Origin: SZUA-37 sp964472525
GTDB lineage: Bacteria > Pseudomonadota > Gammaproteobacteria > UBA6429 > Thiohalophilaceae
Length of the DNA stretch: 64,000 bases
Assembly: GCA_964472525.1 (NCBI GenBank)
Contig: CAYYLL010000014.1
Coordinates: 10,598 to 74,597 of the forward strand
Direction: 5' to 3'
Positions within the stretch are counted from its first letter, which is position 1. Each line of letters opens with the position of its first letter. A model generated the notes under the pieces. That model ran no database searches. It was not told the origin of the DNA and was given only the letters and a program-made list of their open reading frames with translations. Both the position numbers and the translations under genes were made by a program. This document shows positions 44,780 to 53,134 of the stretch, piece after piece.

Positions 44780-44946
44780 GTGAAGAAAATAATAGCGTAT
44801 CTAATGAACAGAAAACAGAGGCTCGTCGAGACTTCATTAAAAAAGCAGCCTATATTGCACCGGCTGTAATGACAATGAAAGCGGTACCTGCATTTGCAGT
44901 TACGGGGTCTGCTGCTACGGCACCTCCAACTCAAGGTAATCCTTAA
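44776..44946 (+). CDS. 56-residue candidate precursor peptide with Tat-like motif
   Basis: Starts at ATG 44776, overlapping the PqqD stop, with GGGAG seven bases upstream, one of the best ribosome binding sites in the window. It encodes an acidic, Asn-rich N-terminus (MSEENNSVSNEQKTEA), a twin-arginine-like motif RRDFIKK at 17-23, a weakly hydrophobic stretch (AAYIAPAVMTMKAVPAFA, 24-41) ending in an AFA cleavage-type site, and a 15-residue tail VTGSAATAPPTQGNP. A strong terminator follows 25 bp later. It could be a RiPP-like precursor or a Tat-exported small peptide. Too short for usual gene finders. Function is inferred from context only. Confidence 0.8.
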   Translation: MSEENNSVSNEQKTEARRDFIKKAAYIAPAVMTMKAVPAFAVTGSAATAPPTQGNP

Positions 44947-44970
44947 TTAGGAAGGTTTAATCCTGCCAGA

Positions 44971-45002
44971 AAAACGCAACCTATTTGGGTTGCGTTTTTT
45001 TT
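44971..45002 (+). terminator. Strong intrinsic terminator after the peptide gene
   Basis: An 11-bp stem (AAAACGCAACC with GGTTGCGTTTT), six-base loop and a run of T. It ends the PqqD-peptide transcript 40 bp before the kinase gene. Confidence 0.9.
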
Positions 45003-45041
45003 GGTTGTTATTGGGATTTCTGTTCATTAATCTAATGCAAT

Positions 45042-45857
45042 ATGAGCAAGTGTGCGTTAAATATTTTTGGTAAAATTTTACTTCTTGATTGCCAGGATAT
45101 TTTTTTATATGAGATTGTGCTAAAAAATTATGGCCACTTTCAGGTTGAAAAAAATTTAAATAATAATATAGCTTTGTACTATGAATTACGGTCAGGAATA
45201 GATGAGTCAACGTATACAATTACTCGCAATAAAAACAAAGTTATTCATTGCAAAGATTTAGGCTTATTTGTTTATAATCTCGAAAAAGATATAACAATTG
45301 AGCTGGAAAAATTATGCTCATCCTTGTTTTTTATGCACGGTGCCGCATTAGAAAAAAACGGAGAAGTGCTGTTATTAACAGGCCGTTCGGGTGCTGGGAA
45401 GTCAACGACAACCTGGGGGTTACTGAATACTGGTTTTAGTTACCTAAGTGATGAACTGGCGCCTATCAATTTGGAATCTATGCATGTTATTCCCTATCCC
45501 CATGCGGTGTGTCTTAAACAACACCCTCCGTTATATCCATTGCCGGATAATATTCTCAAAACTAATCGTACAATGCATGTACCTGTAGAGTTATTACCGA
45601 CAGACTCACATTTAGAATCATTTCCATTAACTAAAATTATTATTGTTGAATACTCAACGGATAACCTGAAGCCGGTATTAACAAAGCTCAGTGATGCTGA
45701 AGCCTGTGTGAATATTTATACCAATGGCTTGAATCAGTTGGCGCATGAGAATGAAGGTTTGGCCGGAGCCTCTAAGATTGCACAACATTGTGCCTGTTAT
45801 GTACTTGCCGCGGCTAATCTGGATGATACCTGCGAGCTAATCGACTCTTTATTCTGA
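45042..45857 (+). CDS. HprK-related kinase A
   Basis: The protein has 271 residues resembling the C-terminal kinase half of HPr kinase/phosphorylase. The P-loop GRSGAGKST lies at 114-122 in LLLTGRSGAGKSTTTWGLL, preceded by MHGAALEKNGEVLL and followed by YLSDELAPI, the second conserved strand. It lacks the N-terminal regulatory domain, and no HPr or PTS gene is near. Together with the PqqD-like and nucleotidyltransferase genes it marks an HPr-rel-A system. The start ATG has no clear ribosome binding site. The substrate is unknown; a modification of the peptide is a reasonable guess. Confidence 0.85.
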   Translation: MSKCALNIFGKILLLDCQDIFLYEIVLKNYGHFQVEKNLNNNIALYYELRSGIDESTYTITRNKNKVIHCKDLGLFVYNLEKDITIELEKLCSSLFFMHGAALEKNGEVLLLTGRSGAGKSTTTWGLLNTGFSYLSDELAPINLESMHVIPYPHAVCLKQHPPLYPLPDNILKTNRTMHVPVELLPTDSHLESFPLTKIIIVEYSTDNLKPVLTKLSDAEACVNIYTNGLNQLAHENEGLAGASKIAQHCACYVLAAANLDDTCELIDSLF

Positions 45858-45877
45858 AATAAAGAAATTTCCCCATT

Positions 45878-45908
45878 AAAAAAGCCGGTTATGATAACCG
45901 GCTTTTTT
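45878..45908. terminator. Bidirectional terminator between the kinase gene and rpsT
   Basis: GCCGGTTA, three-base loop, TAACCGGC, flanked by A6 on the left and T6 on the right, so it works for both convergent genes. Confidence 0.9.
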
Positions 45909-45928
45909 ATGTATTGACGCTAAAGCGA

Positions 45929-46192
45929 TTAAGACATGGCTTTAACTTGCGCATTCAAGCGTGCTTTCTGGTTGGCTGCTTTATTTCTATGAATAAGGCC
46001 TTTGTTAGCCGTTTTGTCAATAACAGACGTGACTTGTTTGAAAGCTTCTTGTGCTTTTGCTTTATCGCCCGACTCAATCGTTGCTAATAAATTTTTAACA
46101 AAAGTACGGAACATGGAACGGTAGCCGGCATTGTGCTGACGACGTTTTTCACCCTGACGGGCACGTTTGCGTGATTGTGCTGAATTAGCCAA
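45929..46192 (-). CDS. rpsT: 30S ribosomal protein S20
   Basis: The protein has 87 residues. It starts with TTG at 46192, as in E. coli rpsT, with GGAG seven bases upstream; the longer open frame to 46303 is not coding. The sequence ANSAQSRKRARQGEKRRQHN and the KGLIHRNKAANQKARLNAQV tail are typical of S20, which binds 16S rRNA early in assembly. It is divergent from murJ, the usual gammaproteobacterial arrangement. Confidence 0.97.
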   Translation of the reverse strand: MANSAQSRKRARQGEKRRQHNAGYRSMFRTFVKNLLATIESGDKAKAQEAFKQVTSVIDKTANKGLIHRNKAANQKARLNAQVKAMS

Positions 46193-46408
46193 TGTGGCTC
46201 TCCTAAATAAACTGTCTAACCAAGAAAGCCGCGTATAATGGGGCTTTTGTGTTGGTTTGTCAATAAATTTAAGCCCTTTTGTTAGTGTACACAGCAAATA
46301 CATTATAAGGTATGATGGCAGACGAAAAACCTGTTTATTTGCAATGACTTACGTGGCTTTTGGCCGTTTAAATAAAAGAACCCTTATTATCAACAACTTA
46401 TAAGCTAT

Positions 46409-47986
46409 ATGAGCCTGTTTAAATCAACGCTGGTGGTGACCACCTTTACTCTATTATCGCGGATTTCTGGTCTGGCGCGTGATATTGTGATGGCGCATTA
46501 TTTTGGCGCAGGTAAAGCAACTGATGCTTTTTTTATTGCGTTTAAATTACCCAATTTTCTACGTAGATTGTTTGGTGAAGGTTCTTTCTCACAGGCTTTT
46601 GTACCGGTTTTAACTGAGTATAAGGTTCGGCATGACAAATCGGCAGTGGCTGACCTTGTGCAGCACACGATGGGCACCTTGGGCGGTGTTTTGTTGCTTT
46701 TATCCACCGTTTGTCTGATTGCCGCACCGGTTGTTGTGATGGGAATCGCCTGGGGTTATATCGATCAACCCGATAAAATTGCCTTAACCACCGATATGTT
46801 CAGAGTCACGTTCCCGTATATCTTTTTTATTGCATTAACTGCACTGTCAGCCGGTGTTTTAAACAGTTATGGCAAATTTGCGGTACCGGCGTTTACCCCG
46901 ATTTTGTTAAATTTAAGCTTGATTGGTAGCGCGATCTGGCTAGCGCCTTACTTTGATGTGCCAGTAAAAGCACTGGCTTGGGGGGTGTTTATTGCCGGTA
47001 TTTTGCAGTTAGGTTTTCAGTTACCATTTTTACATAAACTGGGCTTTTTGCAGTGGCCTCGTTGGGGCTGGAAACATGCCGGGGTGCGTCGGGTAATGAA
47101 ATTAATGGGGCCGGGTATTATTGGTTCGTCGGTGATGCAAATTAACCTGTTGTTTGATATTTTTGTGGCGTCTTTTCTGGCAACAGGCAGTATTACCTGG
47201 TTGTATTATGCCGACAGGATGCTGGAATTTCCCTTAGGCGTGTTTGGTATTGCTTTAGCAACCGTTATTCTGCCCAGTCTATCCGAAAAACACGCAGCTA
47301 AAAATACTGAAGATTTCTCGCATATGTTGGATTTTGCCATGCGTTGGGTGATTATTGTTGGCTTACCCGCCGCGGTTGCACTGTTTATTTTAGCTAAACC
47401 ATTGCTAGGCACTTTTTTGCAGCACGGCGCGTATTCGATACATGCCATTAGTATGTCGGTCTTTGCGTTACAAGCGTATTCCTTTGGCTTGCTAGCGCAT
47501 ATGTTGGTTAAGGTGTTAGCTCCGGGGTATTTTGCGCGTCAGGACACAAAGACACCGATGAAAATTGGCCTGATAGCCATGGCCAGCAATATGGTATTAA
47601 ACGTTGTATTTGTTTTAATTTTGTATCAGTTAAAGGTTGATGGTCTGCATGCCGGTTTGGCGCTTGCAACGGCTGGCTCAGGCGTGATTAATGCGTATTT
47701 ATTGTGGCGTGGTTTAGTGCGTAAAAAAGTACATCAACCGAATAAAGGCTGGTTACGATTTACTTTGCAAGTGGGGTTGGCCTGTTTTGTTATGTCTGGC
47801 GTATTATTGGCTCTTTTAGGTAATATTCCTCCGTGGTATGGCTTGAAGCTGATGAGCCAGATTCTAAATTTATCGTTACTGGTTGTTGCCGGTGGTGGTA
47901 GTTATTTTGTCATTCTGTTTATTTTGGGGATTCGTCTAAAAGATTTGCGCCGACCCTCTGAAAATTCATCTGATAGCTTGGTATAA
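46409..47986 (+). CDS. murJ: Lipid II flippase MurJ
   Basis: Moves lipid II across the inner membrane for peptidoglycan synthesis. The 525 residues have about 14 transmembrane helices. The N-terminus (STLVVTTFTLLSRISGLARD and IVMAHYFGAGKATDAFFIAF) and FRRLFGEGSFSQAFVP-like LRRLFGEGSFSQAFVPVL are hallmarks of the MviN family. The next gene, ribF, lies 62 bp downstream in the conserved order murJ-ribF-ileS. Confidence 0.97.
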   Translation: MSLFKSTLVVTTFTLLSRISGLARDIVMAHYFGAGKATDAFFIAFKLPNFLRRLFGEGSFSQAFVPVLTEYKVRHDKSAVADLVQHTMGTLGGVLLLLSTVCLIAAPVVVMGIAWGYIDQPDKIALTTDMFRVTFPYIFFIALTALSAGVLNSYGKFAVPAFTPILLNLSLIGSAIWLAPYFDVPVKALAWGVFIAGILQLGFQLPFLHKLGFLQWPRWGWKHAGVRRVMKLMGPGIIGSSVMQINLLFDIFVASFLATGSITWLYYADRMLEFPLGVFGIALATVILPSLSEKHAAKNTEDFSHMLDFAMRWVIIVGLPAAVALFILAKPLLGTFLQHGAYSIHAISMSVFALQAYSFGLLAHMLVKVLAPGYFARQDTKTPMKIGLIAMASNMVLNVVFVLILYQLKVDGLHAGLALATAGSGVINAYLLWRGLVRKKVHQPNKGWLRFTLQVGLACFVMSGVLLALLGNIPPWYGLKLMSQILNLSLLVVAGGGSYFVILFILGIRLKDLRRPSENSSDSLV

Positions 47987-48048
47987 TAGGAAATAGGTAT
48001 AAATGCAGAACTATCATACAAGTTGGCTTAAGTTGTAGGGTAAACGAC

Positions 48049-48990
48049 GTGGAATTGATTCGTGGTATACATAATTTGCGCCCACAACATCATGGCTGTG
48101 TTGCAAGTATTGGCAACTTTGACGGTGTGCATCTTGGCCATCAGCATGTGCTGGAACAGTTAGCAGACAAAGCGGCAGAGTTTGGTTGCCCGAGTACCGT
48201 AATCATGTTTGAGCCGCAGCCATTAGAATATTTTGCAGCCGCAACTGCACCGGCTCGATTAATGCGTTTGCGTGATAAAGTACCCGCTATGCAGCGTTAT
48301 CATGTGGGTCGGGTTTTATCCCTGCGGTTTAACAAAGCACTGGCCGATATGCCGTATCAAGAATTTATTGAACGAGTATTAGTCAAAGGCTTAGGGGTTC
48401 GTTATCTTGTTGTTGGTGATGACTTTCGTTTTGGTAAAAATCGTGAAGGAACCTTTGCGGATTTAGTTGCAGCGGGTAAGCAACATCAGTTTGAGGTTGT
48501 TAACATGCCAACTTTTAATATTGAAACCAGATTTGGCTCAGGCCGAGTGAGTAGTACACGTATTCGAACAGCATTAGAAGCGGGGCAGTTTAAAGAGGCA
48601 GAACAGTTGTTAGGTCATCATTACAAAATGACCGGGCGAGTGGCGCATGGTGAAAAATTAGGTCGGGAGCTAGGTTTTCCAACCGCTAATATTCATTTGC
48701 ATCGAAAGGTCACACCGTTGCATGGCATTTATGTTGTTGAGGTTGGCTGTTTAGCCGAACAACCCGTACAAGGTGTGGCGAGTATTGGTTCGCGGCCGGT
48801 AGTGAATGGTGAAAAAGTAATTTTAGAAGTCTTTTTATTTGATTTTAATCAAAGCATTTATGGTCGATATATTGAAGTGGGTTTTTTGAAAAAGTTAAGA
48901 GACGAATTGCCGTTTGATTCACTGGAATCACTTAAAGAACAAATTGCAGTTGATGTTGAGCAGGCTAAACAGTTTTTTAAAGAAATATAA
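48049..48990 (+). CDS. ribF: Bifunctional riboflavin kinase / FAD synthetase
   Basis: Makes FMN then FAD from riboflavin. The 313 residues have an N-terminal adenylyltransferase domain (SIGNFDGVHLGHQHVLEQLA; RFGKNREGTF; SSTRIRTAL) and a C-terminal riboflavin kinase domain (GRELGFPTANIHLHRKVTPLHG). The start is GTG with AGGG eight bases upstream. No FMN riboswitch precedes it. Its product FAD is also the donor substrate of the ApbE encoded here. Confidence 0.97.
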   Translation: MELIRGIHNLRPQHHGCVASIGNFDGVHLGHQHVLEQLADKAAEFGCPSTVIMFEPQPLEYFAAATAPARLMRLRDKVPAMQRYHVGRVLSLRFNKALADMPYQEFIERVLVKGLGVRYLVVGDDFRFGKNREGTFADLVAAGKQHQFEVVNMPTFNIETRFGSGRVSSTRIRTALEAGQFKEAEQLLGHHYKMTGRVAHGEKLGRELGFPTANIHLHRKVTPLHGIYVVEVGCLAEQPVQGVASIGSRPVVNGEKVILEVFLFDFNQSIYGRYIEVGFLKKLRDELPFDSLESLKEQIAVDVEQAKQFFKEI

Positions 48991-49006
48991 GATTATAAGG
49001 TCAGGA

Positions 49007-49092
49007 TTGTCATTGCGAGCGATAGCGCGGCAATCGTAATGAGTATTGGCATAACTTTGACAAGGTTGCCGCGCTATCGCTCGCAACGACAA
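49007..49092. repeat. Palindromic, MITE-like repeat between ribF and ileS
   Basis: Two 27-bp arms (49007-49033 and 49066-49092) are inverted repeats with a single mismatch, separated by 32 bp. Each contains TTGCGAGCGATAGCGCGGCA. The type of sequence (CATTGCGAGCGA...GCAATC) is known from dispersed palindromic elements in several proteobacteria. It lies in the only gap of the ribF-ileS operon and could fold in the transcript. Confidence 0.8.
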
Positions 49093-49156
49093 GTGTTTTT
49101 TAATTATAACGCTGGCCGTTAAAACAGCTATAAATTTAACAAGGTAAACAAACACC

Positions 49157-52054
49157 GTGGCAGACTATAAAGATACATTGAATTTACCCAAAACAGATTT
49201 CCCAATGCGAGGTAATTTGGCAAATCGTGAACCCGCATTCCTGAAACAATGGAATGATATGAATTTGTATGCAATGTTACGTGATATTGCAGTGCAACAA
49301 AATCGTCCTAAATTTTATTTACACGATGGCCCACCTTATGCAAATGGTAATATTCATATTGGCCACGCAGTTAATAAAATTTTAAAAGACATTATTATTA
49401 AATCAAAAACACTCAGCGGTTTTGATGCACCGTATACCCCGGGTTGGGATTGTCATGGCCTGCCAATTGAGTTAATGGTTGAGAAAAAAATAGGTAAGGC
49501 GGGTGTAAAAGTCAACGCTACCGAGTTTCGTAAAGCGTGTCGTGCATATGCACTTAAACAGGTCGATGGCCAACGTGAAGACTTTAAACGTTTAGGTGTA
49601 CTGGGTGACTGGGATAACCCTTACCTTACCATGAACTTTAAAACCGAAGCGGATATTGTACGAAGTCTGGGTAAAATTATTGAGGCAGGTCATTTACACA
49701 AAGGTTCAAAGCCGGTGCATTGGTGTGTCGATTGTGGTTCGGCTTTAGCAGAAGCAGAAGTTGAATATGAAGATAAAAAATCCCCTGCGATTGATGTGCG
49801 CTTTGAAGTTCTGGATGATGAAGCCTTAAAAATACGTTGCACGGATCTAAATACTGATTTGTTAAAAGGTAAAATAAGTTCTGTTGTTATCTGGACAACC
49901 ACGCCTTGGACGCTGCCTGCTAATCAGGGCGTTGCGGTTAATCCAAGGTTTGAATACAGCATAGTGTTGGTAGACAGTATTTCAGAACATGTTCCTGAGT
50001 GTTTGATTTTAGCTTCTGAGATGATTGAAAATATCATGCAACGCTATGGTGTTAGTAATTATCAGGTTGTGGGTAAATGTACGGGCGAAGACTTAGAAGG
50101 GTTAAAACTGGCACATCCTTTTTATGATCGTGAAGTGCCAGTTATTTTAGGAGACCATGTGACATTAGAGGCCGGTACTGGCTGTGTGCATACCGCACCA
50201 GGGCATGGTCAGGACGATTATATTGTTGGTCAACGTTATCATTTAAAAATCGATAATCCAGTAGGAGCCGATGGTACTTTTGTTAAAGGTACGCCTTTGT
50301 TTGAAGGACAACATGTTTTTAAAGCCAATACAGCCGTTATTGAAACATTAAAAACAAATAATAAGCTAGTACATGACGAAGCACTGGAACATAGCTATCC
50401 ACATTGTTGGCGACATAAAACCCCGATTATTTTTAGAGCGACTCCGCAATGGTTTATTAGTATGGATAAAAAGGGTTTGCGTGATAAAGCTCTGGCTGCT
50501 ATTAAACAAACCCAATGGATGCCTGAGTGGGGACAGGCTCGAATTGAAAAAATGGTTGAGAGTCGGCCCGATTGGTGTGTTTCTCGGCAGCGCACTTGGG
50601 GAGTACCGATTGCTTTATTTGTGCATAAGGAAACCACCAAGTTACACCCAAACAGTGTGGAGTTGATTGAGCAGGTTGCTCAAAAAATAGAACAACAAGG
50701 TATTGATGCGTGGTTCGACCTAGAACCTAAAGATTTGTTAGGTAAGGACGCGAATGATTACCTTAAAGTCACCGATACATTAGATGTTTGGTTTGATTCC
50801 GGTGTGACGCATTATTCGGTGATGAACCAAATGCTGAGTGTAAAAGATTACCCCGTTGCCGACCTTTATCTGGAAGGTTCTGATCAACATCGTGGCTGGT
50901 TTCAGTCGTCTCTTTTAACATCGGTTGCGATGCAGGGAATTGCGCCTTATAAGTCAGTCTTAACACATGGCTTTGCAGTCGATGCAAAAGGCCAGAAAAT
51001 GTCAAAATCGAAAGGCAATGTCATTGCACCACAAAAGATAATTAAAAATCTGGGGGCAGATATTATCCGTCTCTGGGTTGCAGCAACCGATTATTCAGCC
51101 GAAATGACCGTCTCTGATGAAATTCTTAAACGTTCATCCGATGCTTATCGCCGTATTCGAAACACAGCACGATACTTGTTATCTAATATTAATGATTTTA
51201 ATCCAGTGACTGATTGTGTTGCAGCCGATAATTTGCTTGAGTTGGATAAATGGGCAATAGAAAAAACCACTCGGTTACAACAACGTATTCAAACAGCATA
51301 TGACGAATACGATTTCCATAGTATTTATCAAATGATTCACAACTTCTGTGCTGTTGAGCTAGGTAGTTTTTATCTGGATATTACAAAAGATCGCCAGTAC
51401 ACCATGCAGGCCGATAGTCTGGGGCGCCGTTCTTCGCAAACCGCTATGTATTATATTTTGGAAGCACTGGTTTTATGGGTTGCTCCCATTTTGAGTTTTA
51501 CTGCGGAAGATATATGGAAGGCCATGCCATCGGACAAAGTCGATGCACAGGGTAATCACGTTAAACGCAATGAGTCGGTGTTTATGGATACATGGTATCG
51601 TTTACCCCAGTGTTATGCAGATCAAAGCATTGCCGATTTAGAACTCAAGCATTGGAATAATATCTCCGAAGTGCGTGATGCGGTTTATAAAGAACTGGAA
51701 AGATTACGCGCTTATGGTGCGATTGGTTCTGCGTTGGAATCTAAAGTAACCCTCTACTGTGGTCGTGAGATTTATGATGTACTCGAAAAATTAAAAGATG
51801 AATTACGCTTTGCACTGATTACTTCTTCGGCACGCATTGAGTTAGTAGTTGATACGCCCCCAGACACATCGGTACATACCACCTTGTCGAGTAATGATGA
51901 AATCTGGGTTGGTGTAACAAAATCCGAGGATGCCAAGTGTACTCGCTGTTGGCATTTGCGCGAGGATGTAGGTAAAGACAATAAACATCCTGAATTATGT
52001 GGCCGTTGTATTGAAAATGTGGATGGTTCTGGTGAGGTACGACACTTTGCGTAA
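49157..52054 (+). CDS. ileS: Isoleucyl-tRNA synthetase
   Basis: The protein has 965 residues of class I type. HIGH is at 67-70 (NGNIHIGHAVNKIL) and KMSKS at 614-618. The editing domain and the C-terminal zinc finger (CTRCWHLRED and LCGRCIENV) are present, so it is the bacterial ileS1 type. The start is GTG at 49157. The 3' end overlaps the beginning of lspA, the conserved coupling in this operon. Confidence 0.98.
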   Translation: MADYKDTLNLPKTDFPMRGNLANREPAFLKQWNDMNLYAMLRDIAVQQNRPKFYLHDGPPYANGNIHIGHAVNKILKDIIIKSKTLSGFDAPYTPGWDCHGLPIELMVEKKIGKAGVKVNATEFRKACRAYALKQVDGQREDFKRLGVLGDWDNPYLTMNFKTEADIVRSLGKIIEAGHLHKGSKPVHWCVDCGSALAEAEVEYEDKKSPAIDVRFEVLDDEALKIRCTDLNTDLLKGKISSVVIWTTTPWTLPANQGVAVNPRFEYSIVLVDSISEHVPECLILASEMIENIMQRYGVSNYQVVGKCTGEDLEGLKLAHPFYDREVPVILGDHVTLEAGTGCVHTAPGHGQDDYIVGQRYHLKIDNPVGADGTFVKGTPLFEGQHVFKANTAVIETLKTNNKLVHDEALEHSYPHCWRHKTPIIFRATPQWFISMDKKGLRDKALAAIKQTQWMPEWGQARIEKMVESRPDWCVSRQRTWGVPIALFVHKETTKLHPNSVELIEQVAQKIEQQGIDAWFDLEPKDLLGKDANDYLKVTDTLDVWFDSGVTHYSVMNQMLSVKDYPVADLYLEGSDQHRGWFQSSLLTSVAMQGIAPYKSVLTHGFAVDAKGQKMSKSKGNVIAPQKIIKNLGADIIRLWVAATDYSAEMTVSDEILKRSSDAYRRIRNTARYLLSNINDFNPVTDCVAADNLLELDKWAIEKTTRLQQRIQTAYDEYDFHSIYQMIHNFCAVELGSFYLDITKDRQYTMQADSLGRRSSQTAMYYILEALVLWVAPILSFTAEDIWKAMPSDKVDAQGNHVKRNESVFMDTWYRLPQCYADQSIADLELKHWNNISEVRDAVYKELERLRAYGAIGSALESKVTLYCGREIYDVLEKLKDELRFALITSSARIELVVDTPPDTSVHTTLSSNDEIWVGVTKSEDAKCTRCWHLREDVGKDNKHPELCGRCIENVDGSGEVRHFA

Positions 52055-52517
52055 CTGGATGATTATCGCGGCAGCTGTTGTTGTGGTTGACCAACTGACT
52101 AAAGCCATTGCCTCCGCAGAGTTAACAATGTACAAAGCGGTTGCGGTTATGCCTATGTTTAATTTTACTTTAATGCATAATGAAGGTGCGGCATTTAGTT
52201 TTTTAAGAGATGCAGGCGGTTGGCAACGGTGGTTTTTTACGGCTATTTCACTGGTGGTAAGTATTTTATTGGTCGTATGGATTAAAAAGCTAAAGCCAGA
52301 AGAAAAATTTCAAGCATTAGCTTTTTCTTTTATTCTTGGCGGAGCCATTGGTAATTTAATTGATCGCATTCGTTTGGGTTATGTGGTCGATTTTATTGAT
52401 GTTTATTACCGTAATTATTCATGGCCTGCTTTTAATATTGCAGATTCAGCGATTACGATCGGTGTCGTGATATTAATTGTGGATACGGTTTTCCCCAATT
52501 TATTTAAACGTAAGTAG
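52032..52517 (+). CDS. lspA: Prolipoprotein signal peptidase II
   Basis: Cleaves signal peptides of lipoproteins in the inner membrane; the window encodes several clients. Four transmembrane helices and the two catalytic aspartates are visible: GNLIDRIRLGYVVDFIDVYY and FNIADSAITIG. ATG codons upstream of 52032 lie deep inside ileS; I chose GTG 52032 (GGATGG upstream), giving 161 residues. A TTG at 52047 with GAGG nine bases upstream is an equally possible start. The gene overlaps ileS by 23 bases. Confidence 0.94.
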   Translation: MRYDTLRNWMIIAAAVVVVDQLTKAIASAELTMYKAVAVMPMFNFTLMHNEGAAFSFLRDAGGWQRWFFTAISLVVSILLVVWIKKLKPEEKFQALAFSFILGGAIGNLIDRIRLGYVVDFIDVYYRNYSWPAFNIADSAITIGVVILIVDTVFPNLFKRK

Positions 52518-52539
52518 ATTGACCTTTGTCCGTTAACCC

Positions 52540-52567
52540 GTCATTCCCGCATAGGCGGGAATCCAGA
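52540..52567. repeat. Short dispersed-type inverted repeat between lspA and fkpB
   Basis: ATTCCCGC, four bases, GCGGGAAT inside the wider CGTCATTCCCGC...GCGGGAATCCAG, a motif seen as a dispersed repeat in many proteobacteria. In frame it would translate as PSFPHRRESRK and so falsely extends the fkpB reading frame. Confidence 0.8.
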
Positions 52568-52591
52568 AAAAATTATCAAAGAGTAGTCACA

Positions 52592-53134
52592 ATGACAAAA
52601 ATAAGCACCATCACTATTTGCCCCGGCAGCGAAGTTACTATGAATTTTACTTTAAGCCTGCCCGATGGAACGATTGCTGACTGTACAGATAAAGACAGTC
52701 CAATGACCTTTACGATAGGGGATGGTACCTTAATAGATGGTTTGGAAATGATGCTCTATGGCTTAAAAGAAGGTGATAAGCAATGTTTGTCCATTGATCC
52801 CGTCGATGCTTTTGGTTTTCCCGATGAAGACAATATCCATATGATGCCAATAGAAGAATTTGATTCATCTTTTAAGTTGGAAGAAGGGCTGATTATTGAG
52901 TTTGAAACGCCTTCGGGTGATGCAGTACCGGGTACCTTAAAAGAAATAACCGAAACAGACGTTAAAGTTGATTTTAATCACCCGTGTGCCGGTTTTGTAG
53001 TAACCTTTGATGTCGAAATTTTAAAAATTAAAGCAAGTCAGGCGCAGTTAGATGCGATTGTAAACGGTGATTTTATTCAAGCTGAGTTAGTTGACATAAG
53101 TGATGATAATTCAAATAACGGTGAGCAACATTAA
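52592..53134 (+). CDS. fkpB: FKBP-type peptidyl-prolyl isomerase, SlpA type
   Basis: The protein has 180 residues. The SlpA/FkpB core is clear: VTMNFTLSLPDGTIADCTDK, FTIGDGTLIDGLEMMLYGLK and the inserted chaperone flap (IHMMPIEEFDSS). Start at ATG 52592; the frame continues upstream to 52526 only through the dispersed repeat. It overlaps ispH by one base (TAATG). It is about 30 residues longer than E. coli FkpB at the C-terminus. Confidence 0.93.
   Translation: MTKISTITICPGSEVTMNFTLSLPDGTIADCTDKDSPMTFTIGDGTLIDGLEMMLYGLKEGDKQCLSIDPVDAFGFPDEDNIHMMPIEEFDSSFKLEEGLIIEFETPSGDAVPGTLKEITETDVKVDFNHPCAGFVVTFDVEILKIKASQAQLDAIVNGDFIQAELVDISDDNSNNGEQH

Noticed and set aside
46193..46303. N-terminal extension of ribosomal protein S20
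   Set aside because: S20 begins at the TTG with a strong ribosome binding site; the extension is unlike any S20.
48001..48048. FMN riboswitch upstream of ribF
   Set aside because: Only 62 bp separate murJ and ribF and none of the conserved aptamer segments is present.
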